Of a DNA stretch of 64,000 nt, positions 47,706 through 56,920 are shown piece by piece. The DNA is from Candidatus Intricatilinea gracilis (GTDB lineage Bacteria; Pseudomonadota; Gammaproteobacteria; Burkholderiales; Burkholderiaceae_C). Within the stretch, counting starts at the first letter, position 1, and each line of letters begins with the position of its first letter. Location of the stretch: contig JADJDQ010000002.1 of the NCBI GenBank assembly GCA_016702605.1, positions 269,001 through 333,000 of the forward strand. The letters run 5' to 3'. The notes beneath the pieces were generated by a model. It was given only the letters and a program-made list of their open reading frames with translations, ran no database searches and had not been told where the DNA came from. The position numbers and the translations under genes are program-made.

Positions 47706-48788
47706 ATGGCCTTTGCACCCGAGCCGATCGTTCCTCACGGCACCCCCGCGCGCACTGGCGTGCTGCTGGTCAACCTGGGCACACCCGATGCACCCACCCC
47801 TGCGGCGGTGCGGCGCTACCTGGCGGAGTTCCTGAGCGACCCCCGTGTCGTCGAGCTGCCGCGGCTGTTGTGGCTGCCCATCCTGCACGGCATCGTGCTG
47901 CGAGTGCGTCCGGCCAAGTCGGCCGCCAAATACGCCAGCATCTGGACCGAACACGGTTCACCCCTGGCGTACTGGACCATCACGCAGGCCAAGGCGCTGC
48001 AGGCCCACGTCGGTGACGACCTGGTGGTGCGCCATGCCATGCGTTACGGCAATCCCAGTGTGGCCAGCCAGCTCTACAGCATGAAGTCCGAAGGCTGCAA
48101 CCGCATCCTGATCGTGCCGCTGTACCCGCAGTATTCGGGCACCACCACGGCCAGTGTGTTCGACGCCGTGCATCAGTGGGCACTCACCACCCGCACCCAG
48201 CCCGAGCTGCGTTATGTGAACCGCTACCACGACGACCCGGCCTACATCGCCGCATTGGCCGACACGGTGCGCGCGCACCGCCAGCGTGTCGGTCCTGATG
48301 GCCACCTGCTGATGAGTTTTCACGGTGTGCCGGCGCGCACGCTCGAACTGGGCGACCCGTATCACTGCGAATGCCGCAAGACCGGCCGGCTGCTGGCTGA
48401 ACGGCTGGGCCTGACACCCGAGCAGTGGACGCTGAGCTTCCAGAGCCGTTTCGGCAAGGCCAAGTGGCTCGAGCCGTCGACCGAAGCCATGTTGGCCGCG
48501 CTGGCCGGCCGCGGCGTGAAGGAGGTCGACGTGATCTGCCCCGGCTTTGTCGGCGACTGCCTCGAAACCCTCGAGGAGATCGCCATGGAGGGCCGCGAGC
48601 ACTACATGGCCCACGGCGGCCAGCGCTACGACTACATCCCCTGCCTGAACGACACACCCGCCTGGATCGCGGCACTCGGGGGCATCGTGCGGGCCCACAC
48701 GGCCGGTTGGCCGGCGACACCGCAGCCCGACGCCGCCGAACTGGCCGCACAACGGCAACGCGCCGTGGCGATGGGCGCCGTGCGCTGA
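47706..48788 (+). CDS. hemH: Ferrochelatase
   Basis: This is a 360-aa protein. The opening TGVLLVNLGTPDAPTPAAVRRYL is diagnostic. Catalytic His lies in LLMSFHGVPARTLELGDPYHCEC, and the C-terminal SFQSRFGKAKWLEPSTE and VICPGFVGDCLETLEEIA are conserved. It inserts Fe2+ into protoporphyrin IX at the inner membrane face. The 62-bp space to the convergent tctA contains a perfect 16-bp palindrome GGCTGGCGCGCCAGCC (48795-48810). Confidence 0.96.
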   Translation: MAFAPEPIVPHGTPARTGVLLVNLGTPDAPTPAAVRRYLAEFLSDPRVVELPRLLWLPILHGIVLRVRPAKSAAKYASIWTEHGSPLAYWTITQAKALQAHVGDDLVVRHAMRYGNPSVASQLYSMKSEGCNRILIVPLYPQYSGTTTASVFDAVHQWALTTRTQPELRYVNRYHDDPAYIAALADTVRAHRQRVGPDGHLLMSFHGVPARTLELGDPYHCECRKTGRLLAERLGLTPEQWTLSFQSRFGKAKWLEPSTEAMLAALAGRGVKEVDVICPGFVGDCLETLEEIAMEGREHYMAHGGQRYDYIPCLNDTPAWIAALGGIVRAHTAGWPATPQPDAAELAAQRQRAVAMGAVR

Positions 48789-48850
48789 GATCCAGGCTGG
48801 CGCGCCAGCCAGGGCCGCCGCGGCCACCTGCACCGCCACCGCGGCACGGG

Positions 48851-50338
48851 TCAGGCCATCGCCACCCGTTTGCGCATCAGCCGCGGCACCACCAGCACGG
48901 CGATACAGACGACGAACACCGCCGCCGACAGCGGGCGCTCGACGAACACCAGCCAATTGCCGCTGCCGATCGACATGGCGTTGCGGAACTGCGCCTCGGC
49001 CATGGGCCCGAGGATCATGCCCACGATGACCGGCGCGGTCGGGAAGTCGAAACGCCGCATCAACAGGCCCATCAGGCCGATGCCGTACAGCAGCACCAGG
49101 TCGAACGCCGACTGGCGCATGCCGTACACCCCCACGGTGGCGAACACCAGGATGCCGGCATACAACCAGTGACGCGGAATCTTCAGCAGCTTGACCCAGA
49201 AGCCCACCAGCGGCAGGTTGAGCACCAGCAGCATCACGTTGCCGATGTAGAGCGAGGCGATCAGCGCCCACACCAGCGGCCCGGACGACTGGAACAGTTG
49301 TGGCCCGGTCGTGATGCCGTAGTTCTGGAAAGCGGTCAGCAGGATGGCCGCCGTGGTGGACGTGGGGATGCCCAGCGTCAGCAGCGGCACCAGCACACCG
49401 GCAGCCGTGGCGTTGTTGGCCGCCTCGGGGCCGGCCACCCCTTCGATGGCGCCGGTGGTACCGAACTCGTGTGAATACTTGCTGAGTTTCTTCTCGGTGG
49501 CGTACGACAGGAAGGTCGGTATCTCGGTGCCACCCGCCGGCACGGTGCCGAACGGGAAACCGATGAACGTGCCACGCAACCAGGCCGGCCACGACCGTTT
49601 CCATTCGAGTTTGGTCATGTACAGGCTCGACATCTTGTTTTCGCCCTGATGGGTGCGGCCTTCGTAGAGGGCGAAGAACATCGCCTCACCCACCGCGAAC
49701 AGGCCCACCGCCACCAGCGTCACCTCGATGCGGTCGACCAGTTCGGGCACCCCCAGGGTGTACCGCGCTGTGCCGGAGATCTCGTCCATGCCGATCAGCC
49801 CCACCGCCAGACCGACGAACAGCGCCGTCAGGCCGCGCAGCGCACTGGCGCCCAGCACCGACGAGACGGTGACGAAGGCCAGCACCATGAGCGAGAAATA
49901 TTCGGGCGGCCCGAACTTGAGCGCCACGTCGGCCAGCCAGGGCGCGAACAAGGTCAGCAGCACGGTGGCCAAGGTACCGGCCACGAACGAGCCGATCGCC
50001 GATGTGGCCAGCGCCGCACCGGCGCGGCCGTGTTTGGCCATGAGGTTGCCTTCGAGCGCCGTCACCATGGTGGCCGTTTCGCCCGGCGTGTTGAGCAGGA
50101 TCGAGGTGGTCGAGCCGCCGTACATGGCGCCGTAGTAGATGCCGGCGAACAGGATCATCGACGCCGTGGCGTCCACCTGACTGGTCAGCGGCAGCAGCAT
50201 GGCCACCGTCAGCGCCGGGCCGATGCCGGGCAATACGCCCACGGCCGTGCCGACAGTGCAGCCCAGCAGCGCCCACAGCAGGTTGATGGGTGTGCCTGCG
50301 GCGGCAAAACCGGCGAGCAGTGATTGCCAGGTGTCCAT
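48851..50338 (-). CDS. tctA: Tripartite tricarboxylate transporter large permease TctA
   Basis: This is a 495-aa inner-membrane protein with about 11-12 hydrophobic segments. The two signature loops are GTAVGVLPGIGPALTVAMLLP (cut here; about 30-50), PGETATMVTALEGNLMAKHGRAG and FPFGTVPAGGTEIPTFLSYATEKK. TctA is the secondary symporter channel taking substrate from the TctC binding protein with TctB. It ends the minus-strand tctC-tctB-tctA run, 12 bp after tctB. The substrate is a carboxylic acid; which one is unknown. Confidence 0.95.
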   Translation of the reverse strand: MDTWQSLLAGFAAAGTPINLLWALLGCTVGTAVGVLPGIGPALTVAMLLPLTSQVDATASMILFAGIYYGAMYGGSTTSILLNTPGETATMVTALEGNLMAKHGRAGAALATSAIGSFVAGTLATVLLTLFAPWLADVALKFGPPEYFSLMVLAFVTVSSVLGASALRGLTALFVGLAVGLIGMDEISGTARYTLGVPELVDRIEVTLVAVGLFAVGEAMFFALYEGRTHQGENKMSSLYMTKLEWKRSWPAWLRGTFIGFPFGTVPAGGTEIPTFLSYATEKKLSKYSHEFGTTGAIEGVAGPEAANNATAAGVLVPLLTLGIPTSTTAAILLTAFQNYGITTGPQLFQSSGPLVWALIASLYIGNVMLLVLNLPLVGFWVKLLKIPRHWLYAGILVFATVGVYGMRQSAFDLVLLYGIGLMGLLMRRFDFPTAPVIVGMILGPMAEAQFRNAMSIGSGNWLVFVERPLSAAVFVVCIAVLVVPRLMRKRVAMA

Positions 50339-50350
50339 GATGTGATCCGA

Positions 50351-50839
50351 TCAGATCCACCCGCCCTTGAACAGGGCAGGCAGGTTGAGTCCGAGCACCT
50401 TGGTGAAGATCCAGAACACCGGTGCGGAAATGATGACCCCGAGCACGAGATCGCGCAACGAATCGCGGGGGGTGGGTCGTTCGTCGGCGCCGATGCGGAA
50501 ACCGCGCGCCGCCAGGGCGAACAACAAGGCACAAGAGCAGACGAAGCCCACCCGCTCGATCAACATCGCATTGACCAGCAGGCCGACCGACACCCACCCC
50601 ATTGCCAGCCAGCGCGGCGCGAACTCGGGCATCTCGATCATCGATTCGAGCTTGGTGCGTGCCGTGCGCATGAGCAACAAGCCCAGCACCACCAGCACGG
50701 TGGCCACCAGCCAGGGCAGGAAGGCCGGGCCGACACCGCCGTAACCAGCGTCACCGTGGATCTGCGTGGCACCGACACCCATCAACACACCCAGCAATGC
50801 GGTGCCGGCGCCGATGTAGATAAAACTGCGTTGGTTCAT
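50351..50839 (-). CDS. tctB: Tripartite tricarboxylate transporter small permease TctB
   Basis: This is a 162-aa protein from ATG 50839 (MNQRSFIYIGAGTALLGVLMG). Four to five hydrophobic segments are seen, including FLPWLVATVLVVLGLLLM and VGFVCSCALLFALAARGF, with basic loops. It is the small membrane subunit of the TTT system beside TctA. A 247-bp gap separates it from tctC upstream, long enough for differential expression of the binding protein. Confidence 0.9.
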   Translation of the reverse strand: MNQRSFIYIGAGTALLGVLMGVGATQIHGDAGYGGVGPAFLPWLVATVLVVLGLLLMRTARTKLESMIEMPEFAPRWLAMGWVSVGLLVNAMLIERVGFVCSCALLFALAARGFRIGADERPTPRDSLRDLVLGVIISAPVFWIFTKVLGLNLPALFKGGWI

Positions 50840-51086
50840 GGCGGTGTCCTTGGCATGCTCGTGCGGCACCGGGACCAGGCCCGGGCGCAGCTTGGCGCCG
50901 TGCCGGTGGGATTCATCGACAGCCTTGTGGGGCGGGGATGTCGCCGGGGGATCGCTTCCCCCGCGGTCAGCCGCTGCCGACGTGGCCGGCAGGCGGCCTG
51001 TAGGCGGTTCGATTGCCCCTTGGCGGTCAGGCCGCCAGGGGCAAGGCAGCGACCCGCTCAGCCCAGGGCAGGCGGGCCGAGCCGGC

Positions 51087-52043
51087 TCAGATCATGCCGA
51101 GCTTGCCCATCACGTCGCGCATCTGGGCATGTTCGTCGTCGACGAACTTGTCGAACTCACCACCGGTCAGCAGTGCCGACGACCAATGGTTCTTGGCCAG
51201 CAGGTCAGTCCAGCTCTTGGACTTGGAGGCGGCAGTCACGGCTGCCGTCAGGCTTGCACGCTGAGCCGGCGTGATGCCCGGGGGCGCGTACACGCCGCGC
51301 CAGTTGGCGATCACCACGTTGATACCCTGCTCCTTGAGGGTGGGCACGTTCACGCCAGACAGTCGGGTCGGTGCGGTGATGCCGATGGCGCGCATCTTGC
51401 CGCTTGTGATGAACTCCTGCAGTTCACCCCAGCCGCTTGTGCCCACCGTGACGTGGCCACCCAGGATGGCTGCAGTGGCTTCACCGCCGCCCTTGAACGG
51501 CACGTAGTTGGCCTTGGCCACATCGACACCCGATTCACGCGCGATCATGGCCACGCTGACGTGGTCGACCGACCCCTTGGAGCCACCACCCCACTTGACG
51601 CTGCCCGGGTCCTTCTTGAGCATGTCGATCACGTCCTTCATGGTCTTGATCGGCGAATCCGCCGGCACCACGAAGGCGTTGTATTCAGCCGTGATACGGG
51701 CGATCGGCGTGGCGTTGGCCATCGTCACCGGCGGCTTGTTCTGCACGATGGCACCCACCATCACCGCACCCACAACGATCAGCGCGTTGGGGTCACCCTT
51801 GCTCGAGTTGGTGAACTGGGCCAGACCGATGGTGCCACCCGCGCCGCCCTTGTTTTCGTAGGTGATGTTGCCGGCCACGCCAGCTTCCTGCATGGCCTTG
51901 CCCAGGCCGCGGGCGGTCTGGTCGTAACCACCGCCCGGGTTGGCGGGGGCCATGATCTTGAAGTTGTCGGCGGCCAGCGCCGAGCCTGCGCCCAGCGCGA
52001 GCGGCAGGGCAAGGGCGATGATCTTGAGCATGTGACGACGCAT
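51087..52043 (-). CDS. tctC: TctC/Bug-family tripartite tricarboxylate transporter receptor
   Basis: This is a 318-aa periplasmic protein from ATG 52043 behind aggaga. A Sec signal peptide (MRRHMLKIIALALPLALG) ends at SALAADN. The Bug-fold body has IMAPANPGGGYDQTARGLGKAM, ENKGGAGGTIGLAQF and NANWRG-type VIANWRGVYAPPG. It binds a carboxylate ligand for the TctAB permease. The adjacent divergent TctD/TctE pair probably senses the loaded receptor or the same ligand, the documented logic of TTT loci. Confidence 0.93.
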   Translation of the reverse strand: MRRHMLKIIALALPLALGAGSALAADNFKIMAPANPGGGYDQTARGLGKAMQEAGVAGNITYENKGGAGGTIGLAQFTNSSKGDPNALIVVGAVMVGAIVQNKPPVTMANATPIARITAEYNAFVVPADSPIKTMKDVIDMLKKDPGSVKWGGGSKGSVDHVSVAMIARESGVDVAKANYVPFKGGGEATAAILGGHVTVGTSGWGELQEFITSGKMRAIGITAPTRLSGVNVPTLKEQGINVVIANWRGVYAPPGITPAQRASLTAAVTAASKSKSWTDLLAKNHWSSALLTGGEFDKFVDDEHAQMRDVMGKLGMI

Positions 52044-52215
52044 TGAGGTCTCCTGGACACGAGGGACAAACACACGACAGGCACGCCAGGCTGCTGACTC
52101 AGCCCGGACGACATGCGCCAGACTGGTGCGGCTCATGGGCCGTGCGGGTGCCGCAAGTGTTGCCGTTTGGTCCGCCCATGCCCGCCGGGGTGAACCCCTA
52201 GGCGTGCGGCGAGGC

Positions 52216-52274
52216 TGTCAGCCAGCTGTCGAATCGACCGCCGCTGGCTGTCGGCCGGCTGTCAGCCCCCTGTC
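52216..52274. promoter_or_regulatory. Phased TGTC direct repeats, likely TctD binding sites
   Basis: TGTC occurs at 52216, 52227, 52249, 52260 and 52271. These are steps of 11, 22, 11 and 11 bp, so all lie on one helical face (only the copy expected at 52238 is missing). OmpR/PhoB-type regulators bind tandem direct repeats with about 10-11 bp spacing. The array lies between divergent tctC and tctD, 64 bp before the tctD ATG. Confidence 0.55.
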
Positions 52275-52337
52275 GGTGCGGGCCGGTGCGGGCCAGCGCG
52301 ACTGGTCGAGCCGGCGCCGCGACGGCACACTGCGCGC

Positions 52338-53039
52338 ATGACGACTCACCCGCGCCTGCTGCTGGTCGAAGACGATGCCGCCATGGCGCAGGCGTTGCGG
52401 CTGGCGCTGGAGCGCCGCGGCTTCGATGTCACCCACTGCGCCGACGGCGCCCTGGCGCTGGCCCAGCTCAAGCACGCACCACCCGACACCGCCTTGCTCG
52501 ACCTCAGCCTGCCCGGCATGGACGGCCTGCAGGTGCTGCACCGCGCCCGTGCCGAAGGCGTCACCGTGCCCATCCTGGTGCTCACCGCCCGCGGTGCGGT
52601 AGGTGACCGGGTGCTCGGCCTGAACGCCGGTGCCGACGACTATCTGGCCAAACCTTTCGATCTGGACGAACTCGAGGCCCGCGTGCGCGCCCTGCTGCGC
52701 CGCGGCAGCGACCGCGAAGGCGACGAGCCACGCTGTGGCCGTGTGCACCTCGACCGCAGCTCGGGCGCCTTCCACGTCGGCGATGACCTGCTCGAACTGA
52801 CGCCGCGTGAAACCGCCTTGCTCAAGGCGCTGATGGCCCGGCCCGGCCACGCCGTGAGCAAGGAAAAACTCTTTCGCCTCGTCTTCCCGATGGAAGAACA
52901 GATCCAGTTCGAGGCCATCGAGGTGGTGGCCTACCGACTGCGCAAGAAACTCGCCGGATCCGGCGCTGCGCTGGTCACGCTGCGCGGCCTGGGTTACCTC
53001 TTGCGCGCCGGGCCGGATGCGGCCGGTGCCGGCGCATGA
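52338..53039 (+). CDS. tctD: TctD-like OmpR-family response regulator
   Basis: This is a 233-aa protein. The receiver has the acidic pair VEDD (11-13), phospho-acceptor Asp55 (ALLDLSLPGMDG), Thr in VLTARG and Lys in DDYLAKPFDL. The OmpR winged-helix domain is at about 130-225 (LELTPRETALLKALM, EVVAYRLRKKLAG). With TctE it should activate tctCBA in response to the transported acid. It overlaps the kinase gene by 4 nt (ATGA). Confidence 0.92.
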   Translation: MTTHPRLLLVEDDAAMAQALRLALERRGFDVTHCADGALALAQLKHAPPDTALLDLSLPGMDGLQVLHRARAEGVTVPILVLTARGAVGDRVLGLNAGADDYLAKPFDLDELEARVRALLRRGSDREGDEPRCGRVHLDRSSGAFHVGDDLLELTPRETALLKALMARPGHAVSKEKLFRLVFPMEEQIQFEAIEVVAYRLRKKLAGSGAALVTLRGLGYLLRAGPDAAGAGA

Positions 53040-54706
53040 CGCCGCCGCCGTCCACGCAGCCGTCCACGCAGCTGCGCCGCCGGCTGGTGCCGCAGACGCT
53101 GCGCTGGCAGCTGCTGGCCGGCATCGTGCTGCCGATCGCGATGTTCCTGAGCGTCGACGCCTGGATCACCTACACCCGCGTGCTGGCCGCCCTGGACACC
53201 GCCTACGACCGCTCGCTACTGGCCTCAGCCCGCTCGATCGGTGAACTCATCGAAGCCGACGGCGAGCAGTTGCGCGTGCAGGTGCCGTTTGCTGCGCTCG
53301 ACATCTTCGAGGCCGACAACGTCGGCGGCATGTTCTACCGCATCGGCGGGCTGCACGGCGAGTTCGTCTCGGGCCACGCCGACCTGCCGGTCTACACACG
53401 ACGCCTGCCTCAGCGCAGCAGCTACGCCGCCCTGGTCGATTTCTACGACACGGTCTACCGCGGCGAACCGGTGCGTATGGCCGCGCTGTACCAGCCGGTG
53501 GCCGGCGCCACGCTGCATGGCGTTGCGCTAATGCAGGTGGCCGAGACGCGCCAGATCCGCGAACGTGCCGCGTTGGCGCTGCTGGTGGATTCGATGGCAC
53601 GCCACATCGCCCTGCTGCTGGCCGTGGCCGGTGTGGTGGCGCTGGTGGTGACACGGGCGCTGGCGCCGCTGCGTGCACTGCGCCAGGCGCTCGAGCGGCG
53701 CGACGCCAACGATCTGTCGGCCATCGACCCGGGGGACGTGGCGCTGCCTGCCGAGCTGCGACCGGTGCCGGCGGCCATCAACGATCTGATGCAGCGCCTG
53801 GCCGCGCTGATCGGCCACCAGCGCCAGTTCGTGCGCGACGCCTCGCACCAGCTGCGCACGCCGCTGGCGGTGCTCAAGACCCAGGCGCAGAACGGCTTGT
53901 CGGGCCACGCCGATGCCCAGCTCACGCTGCAGCAGATGCACGCCACCATCGACCGCGCCATCCGCCTGGCCAACCAGATGCTGGCCCTGGCCAAACTCGA
54001 ACAGGTGGCGCAGCAAGATCCGCCGCAGCCGGTGGACCTGGCCGAAGTGACGCGTGAGGTGGCGCTCGACATGGCGCCACTGATCGCCGCTCGCGACATC
54101 GACTTCGAGCTGCGCGCCGACGACGAGGTGACGCTGATCGGCCACGCCTGGATCCTGCGCGAACTGGTGCGCAACCTGCTGCACAACGCCGTGCGCGCCA
54201 CACCCCCAGGCGCCCCACTGCTGCTGGCAGTGCTGGGCGCTCACACCGGCACCGCTGGCTGCAATGGAAACGGCAACGGCAAGGGAACTGGCTCTGGCAC
54301 CGATTCAGATTCAGATTCAGGATCTCGCTCCGGCATTGGCCGCGACATCGGCAAGGACGGCGCGGCAGGCACGGAGGTATCTCCCGCCACCACAAGCGCC
54401 ACCACGGCTGCGACCGTCAGTGCGGCTGGCCGGGCCAGCCTGCTCGTGCGAGACAGCGGGCCGGGGCTGAGTGCCTCGGTGCAGGCCCGCCTGTTCGAGC
54501 CGTTCCAGAGCGACAACCGCGACGGCGGCAGCGGCCTGGGTCTGGCGATCTGCAAGCAGGTGTGTGAACGTATGGGGGCCCACATCAGCCTGGTCAACCG
54601 GGTCGAGGCTGGTGTGGTCGTCGGTCTGGACGCCCGCGTCGACTTCGGCCAGGCGACCCCCGTCGACGTGGGGGTCACGCGCCACGGCGTGCAAGGCGCG
54701 GGCTGA
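53036..54706 (+). CDS. tctE: TctE-like sensor histidine kinase with a low-complexity insert
   Basis: This is a 556-aa protein. Two membrane segments (about 25-45 and 185-205) flank a periplasmic sensor domain of about 140 residues of the 2CSK_N type seen in TctE. Phospho-accepting His271 lies in VRDASHQLRTPLAVLK, the N box in RNLLHNAVRATPPG, and the G boxes in VRDSGPGLS and GGSGLGLAICKQ. Between the N and G boxes is an insert of about 60 residues rich in Gly, Asn, Ser, Asp and Thr (about 404-464) where the ATP-lid approach normally is. It should phosphorylate TctD. The insert is a disordered loop, probably tolerated. Confidence 0.9.
   Translation: MTPPPSTQPSTQLRRRLVPQTLRWQLLAGIVLPIAMFLSVDAWITYTRVLAALDTAYDRSLLASARSIGELIEADGEQLRVQVPFAALDIFEADNVGGMFYRIGGLHGEFVSGHADLPVYTRRLPQRSSYAALVDFYDTVYRGEPVRMAALYQPVAGATLHGVALMQVAETRQIRERAALALLVDSMARHIALLLAVAGVVALVVTRALAPLRALRQALERRDANDLSAIDPGDVALPAELRPVPAAINDLMQRLAALIGHQRQFVRDASHQLRTPLAVLKTQAQNGLSGHADAQLTLQQMHATIDRAIRLANQMLALAKLEQVAQQDPPQPVDLAEVTREVALDMAPLIAARDIDFELRADDEVTLIGHAWILRELVRNLLHNAVRATPPGAPLLLAVLGAHTGTAGCNGNGNGKGTGSGTDSDSDSGSRSGIGRDIGKDGAAGTEVSPATTSATTAATVSAAGRASLLVRDSGPGLSASVQARLFEPFQSDNRDGGSGLGLAICKQVCERMGAHISLVNRVEAGVVVGLDARVDFGQATPVDVGVTRHGVQGAG
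54302..54319 (+). repeat. Tandem hexamer repeat GATTCA x3 inside tctE
   Basis: Three perfect copies of GATTCA encode alternating Asp-Ser in the low-complexity insert of the kinase. The unit is AT-richer than its surroundings. Hexamer changes keep the frame, so the loop could vary in length between strains. Confidence 0.8.
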
Positions 54707-54725
54707 GCGATCCAGAATCCAGGCC

Positions 54726-55307
54726 ATGACACACAAGTCACGACACGCTGCGGCGCCCGATCGAGCGAAACGTCAGCCCAACGACCCGAGTGACCACCAC
54801 CACAGCGACGACGCCGGCCACCGCGCCGATGACGACGATGCGGACGACCAGCCCGACGTTGCCACCGCACAGGCCGCAGCGCATCAGGCCAGCCACCACG
54901 GCGCATCGACGCGGCTGGACAAGTGGCTCTGGGCCGCACGTTTCTACAAGACCCGCAGCCTGGCCACCGAGGCGGTGACACGCGGACGTGTGCTGGTCAA
55001 CGACCAGCCTGCCAAACCCTCTCGCGAAGTGCGGGTGGGTCATCTCGTCAGCGTGCGCCAGGGTGACATCCCGGTGGCACGTGTGGTTCAGGTGCTAGGC
55101 CTGAGTGAAGTACGTGGCCCGGCACCCGTCGCCCAGGCCCTGTACGTTCAAACGCCCGACAGTGTGGCCGCCTGTGCCGCCTGGGCCGAACAACGCCGCA
55201 TCGCCCCCGAACCCGCCCACTCGATCACCGACGGCCGCCCCACCAAACAGGCGCGCCGCGATCTGGCGGACTGGCAGCGCTGGAGCGCCCGGCTGGACGA
55301 CGACTGA
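54726..55307 (+). CDS. hslR: Heat shock protein 15-like S4-domain RNA-binding protein
   Basis: This is a 193-aa protein. The S4 domain (about 60-130) reads RLDKWLWAARFYKTRSLA, GRVLVNDQPAKPSREVRVG and RQGDIPVARVVQVL. This is the Hsp15 family that binds stalled 50S subunits carrying nascent chains. A charged, His/Asp-rich N-terminal extension of about 55 residues (DHHHSDDAGHRADDDDADD) is not part of E. coli Hsp15 (133 aa). The C-terminal basic tail is normal. It is monocistronic, 19 bp after tctE; the terminator at 55307 serves the convergent gene. Confidence 0.9.
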   Translation: MTHKSRHAAAPDRAKRQPNDPSDHHHSDDAGHRADDDDADDQPDVATAQAAAHQASHHGASTRLDKWLWAARFYKTRSLATEAVTRGRVLVNDQPAKPSREVRVGHLVSVRQGDIPVARVVQVLGLSEVRGPAPVAQALYVQTPDSVAACAAWAEQRRIAPEPAHSITDGRPTKQARRDLADWQRWSARLDDD

Positions 55308-55345
55308 AAAAACAACGCGGCAGCCGGATCGCTCCGGCTGCCGCG
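55307..55345 (-). terminator. Strong terminator of the DUF6502/DUF5666 operon
   Basis: CGCGGCAGCCGGA/TCCGGCTGCCGCG is a perfect 13-bp stem with a 4-base loop. On the minus strand TTGTTTTTT follows. It may also stop plus-strand hslR transcripts, though without a T-tract on that side. Confidence 0.85.
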
Positions 55346-55370
55346 CGCGGTTGTCGCTTCGATCGACAGA

Positions 55371-56900
55371 TCAGTCGTCTTCCTTGATCTTGGTCGCCAC
55401 CATGACAGCCGCGTCGCCGGTGCCGCTGATCTGGCCGTAGACCTCGATCTGGCGACCATTGATCAGGCTCTTGCCATCGACCAGCGGGCTGCGGAAGAAG
55501 GTCAGGCCGCTGTACGTTACCTTCAGGTTGCCCTTGCTGGTGACGAGGGTGAACGAGCCGGCGGATTCGGTGTTCGTGGCGTCGGGCGACGCCACCGTGC
55601 CCTTGCGTTCGACGATGGCGCCCGTGGTATTGGATTCGTCCTCGCACTTGATCGACGTGGCGGTCACACCCGTCGCAGTGGTGGCCCCTTCGACCTCGAC
55701 GAACAAGCCATCGGCGAGAGCTGAAACGCCCGAGCAGCGCGAGAAGTCCGGGGTCACACCCGCCGGCAGGCTAACCACGACATCACGCAGCGTGAACGTG
55801 GCCGGCGCCGATGCCGACGCTGCCGGAGTGAACGCTGCGATATTGCCGTGCAGTTCGGCTTCACTTTCGGCCGAGCGAAGCTGGACTTTGCTCGCCTCGA
55901 GTTGTTGCCCATTGCTGGACAAGCTGCCTCGCACTCGCACATAGGTGACGTTGTTGACCAGGGTTGCACTGCTCGGACTGATCACCGCGAGCTTGTAACT
56001 TACGGTGAGGCCACCGAGCGTGAAGGTCTTGGCTGTCTCGTTCAGGTTCGTGATGACACCCCCGAGGTAGTCGTCCACGGTCCCCGCCTTGCGAACCGCC
56101 ACACGCACCCGCGAGGCTGTGAGCGCAGACGTCACCTCATTGAAGCCAAAGCGGTCGGCAAACACGGCAACGGACTGGCCATTGGTCAAGGTGGTGCCCG
56201 CCGGCACGACGCTGGCACCAGTCGGGACCAGCACGATCACGCCGGCCACACTCATGCTCGTGACACCACTGGCAGTGCTCACTCCACTGATCACACCTGA
56301 CACACGCAGCGGCAAAGACGTCGTCACTTCGACCCGGGTCGCCAGCAAGCCGGAGCTGGCACTGCCCCCCGCCACGGCATGCACTTCGACCTGCGTACCG
56401 ACGCCGATGGTGGACAGGCTGCGCTCGAGCACGGTCACCGGGCCATTCGCGGCGTTGGTGTTGATGGCGATTTCGCGCCCGAGCACGGTGATGCTGCTGC
56501 CGTCAGGTGCCTTGGCCGTCATGAGACCAATCAGCGTGGGCTCGATGCTGATGCTCCTGGCCACACCTTCGTTTTCGTTCTTGCCGTCGAAGCTGAACAC
56601 CAGTTGGTGGCCCAGCTTGACCTCGGCCCGGGCCCCGCCATTGCTGTTGTCGTCGGCGCTGCGCTCGATCGAAACCGACGCCTTGCTGTCGTCGAAGCGC
56701 ACACCGTCGACGATCACGCTGCCGAAGCCGGTGACCGTGCCGCTGGCGGTGGCGCCGGTGCCCCCGGAGCCGACACCACCACCGCCACCGCAGGAAACCA
56801 GCAGTGCCAGGGTGCAGAAACCCAGGGCGAGCCAGGGCAGAGCGGCGCCGCGACGCTCGCTGCGCCACAAGCCGGGCAAGGCATGAATGAATGACCTCAT
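55371..56900 (-). CDS. DUF5666-type repeat lipoprotein
   Basis: This is a 509-aa protein from ATG 56900 behind ggag. The N-terminal export signal ends in a lipobox (LALLVSC), followed by a Gly-rich linker (GGGGGVGSGGTGA). Several similar beta-rich units of about 70-90 residues follow. They recur with phrases such as GTVTGFGSVIVDGVRFDDSKA, LLATRVEV, TASRVRV and QLEASKVQL, which is the DUF5666 pattern. It should be anchored to the outer membrane or periplasmic side. Function is unknown. It is translated 20 bp after the DUF6502 gene and the two look co-transcribed. Confidence 0.82.
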   Translation of the reverse strand: MRSFIHALPGLWRSERRGAALPWLALGFCTLALLVSCGGGGGVGSGGTGATASGTVTGFGSVIVDGVRFDDSKASVSIERSADDNSNGGARAEVKLGHQLVFSFDGKNENEGVARSISIEPTLIGLMTAKAPDGSSITVLGREIAINTNAANGPVTVLERSLSTIGVGTQVEVHAVAGGSASSGLLATRVEVTTSLPLRVSGVISGVSTASGVTSMSVAGVIVLVPTGASVVPAGTTLTNGQSVAVFADRFGFNEVTSALTASRVRVAVRKAGTVDDYLGGVITNLNETAKTFTLGGLTVSYKLAVISPSSATLVNNVTYVRVRGSLSSNGQQLEASKVQLRSAESEAELHGNIAAFTPAASASAPATFTLRDVVVSLPAGVTPDFSRCSGVSALADGLFVEVEGATTATGVTATSIKCEDESNTTGAIVERKGTVASPDATNTESAGSFTLVTSKGNLKVTYSGLTFFRSPLVDGKSLINGRQIEVYGQISGTGDAAVMVATKIKEDD

Positions 56901-56920
56901 GTCGAACTCCAAAGGCTGGT

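Noticed and set aside
48795..48810. Perfect 16-bp palindrome between hemH and tctA as a regulator site
   Set aside because: It lies between convergent gene ends where no promoter is expected; it is more likely a minor hairpin and has no T-tract to call it a terminator.
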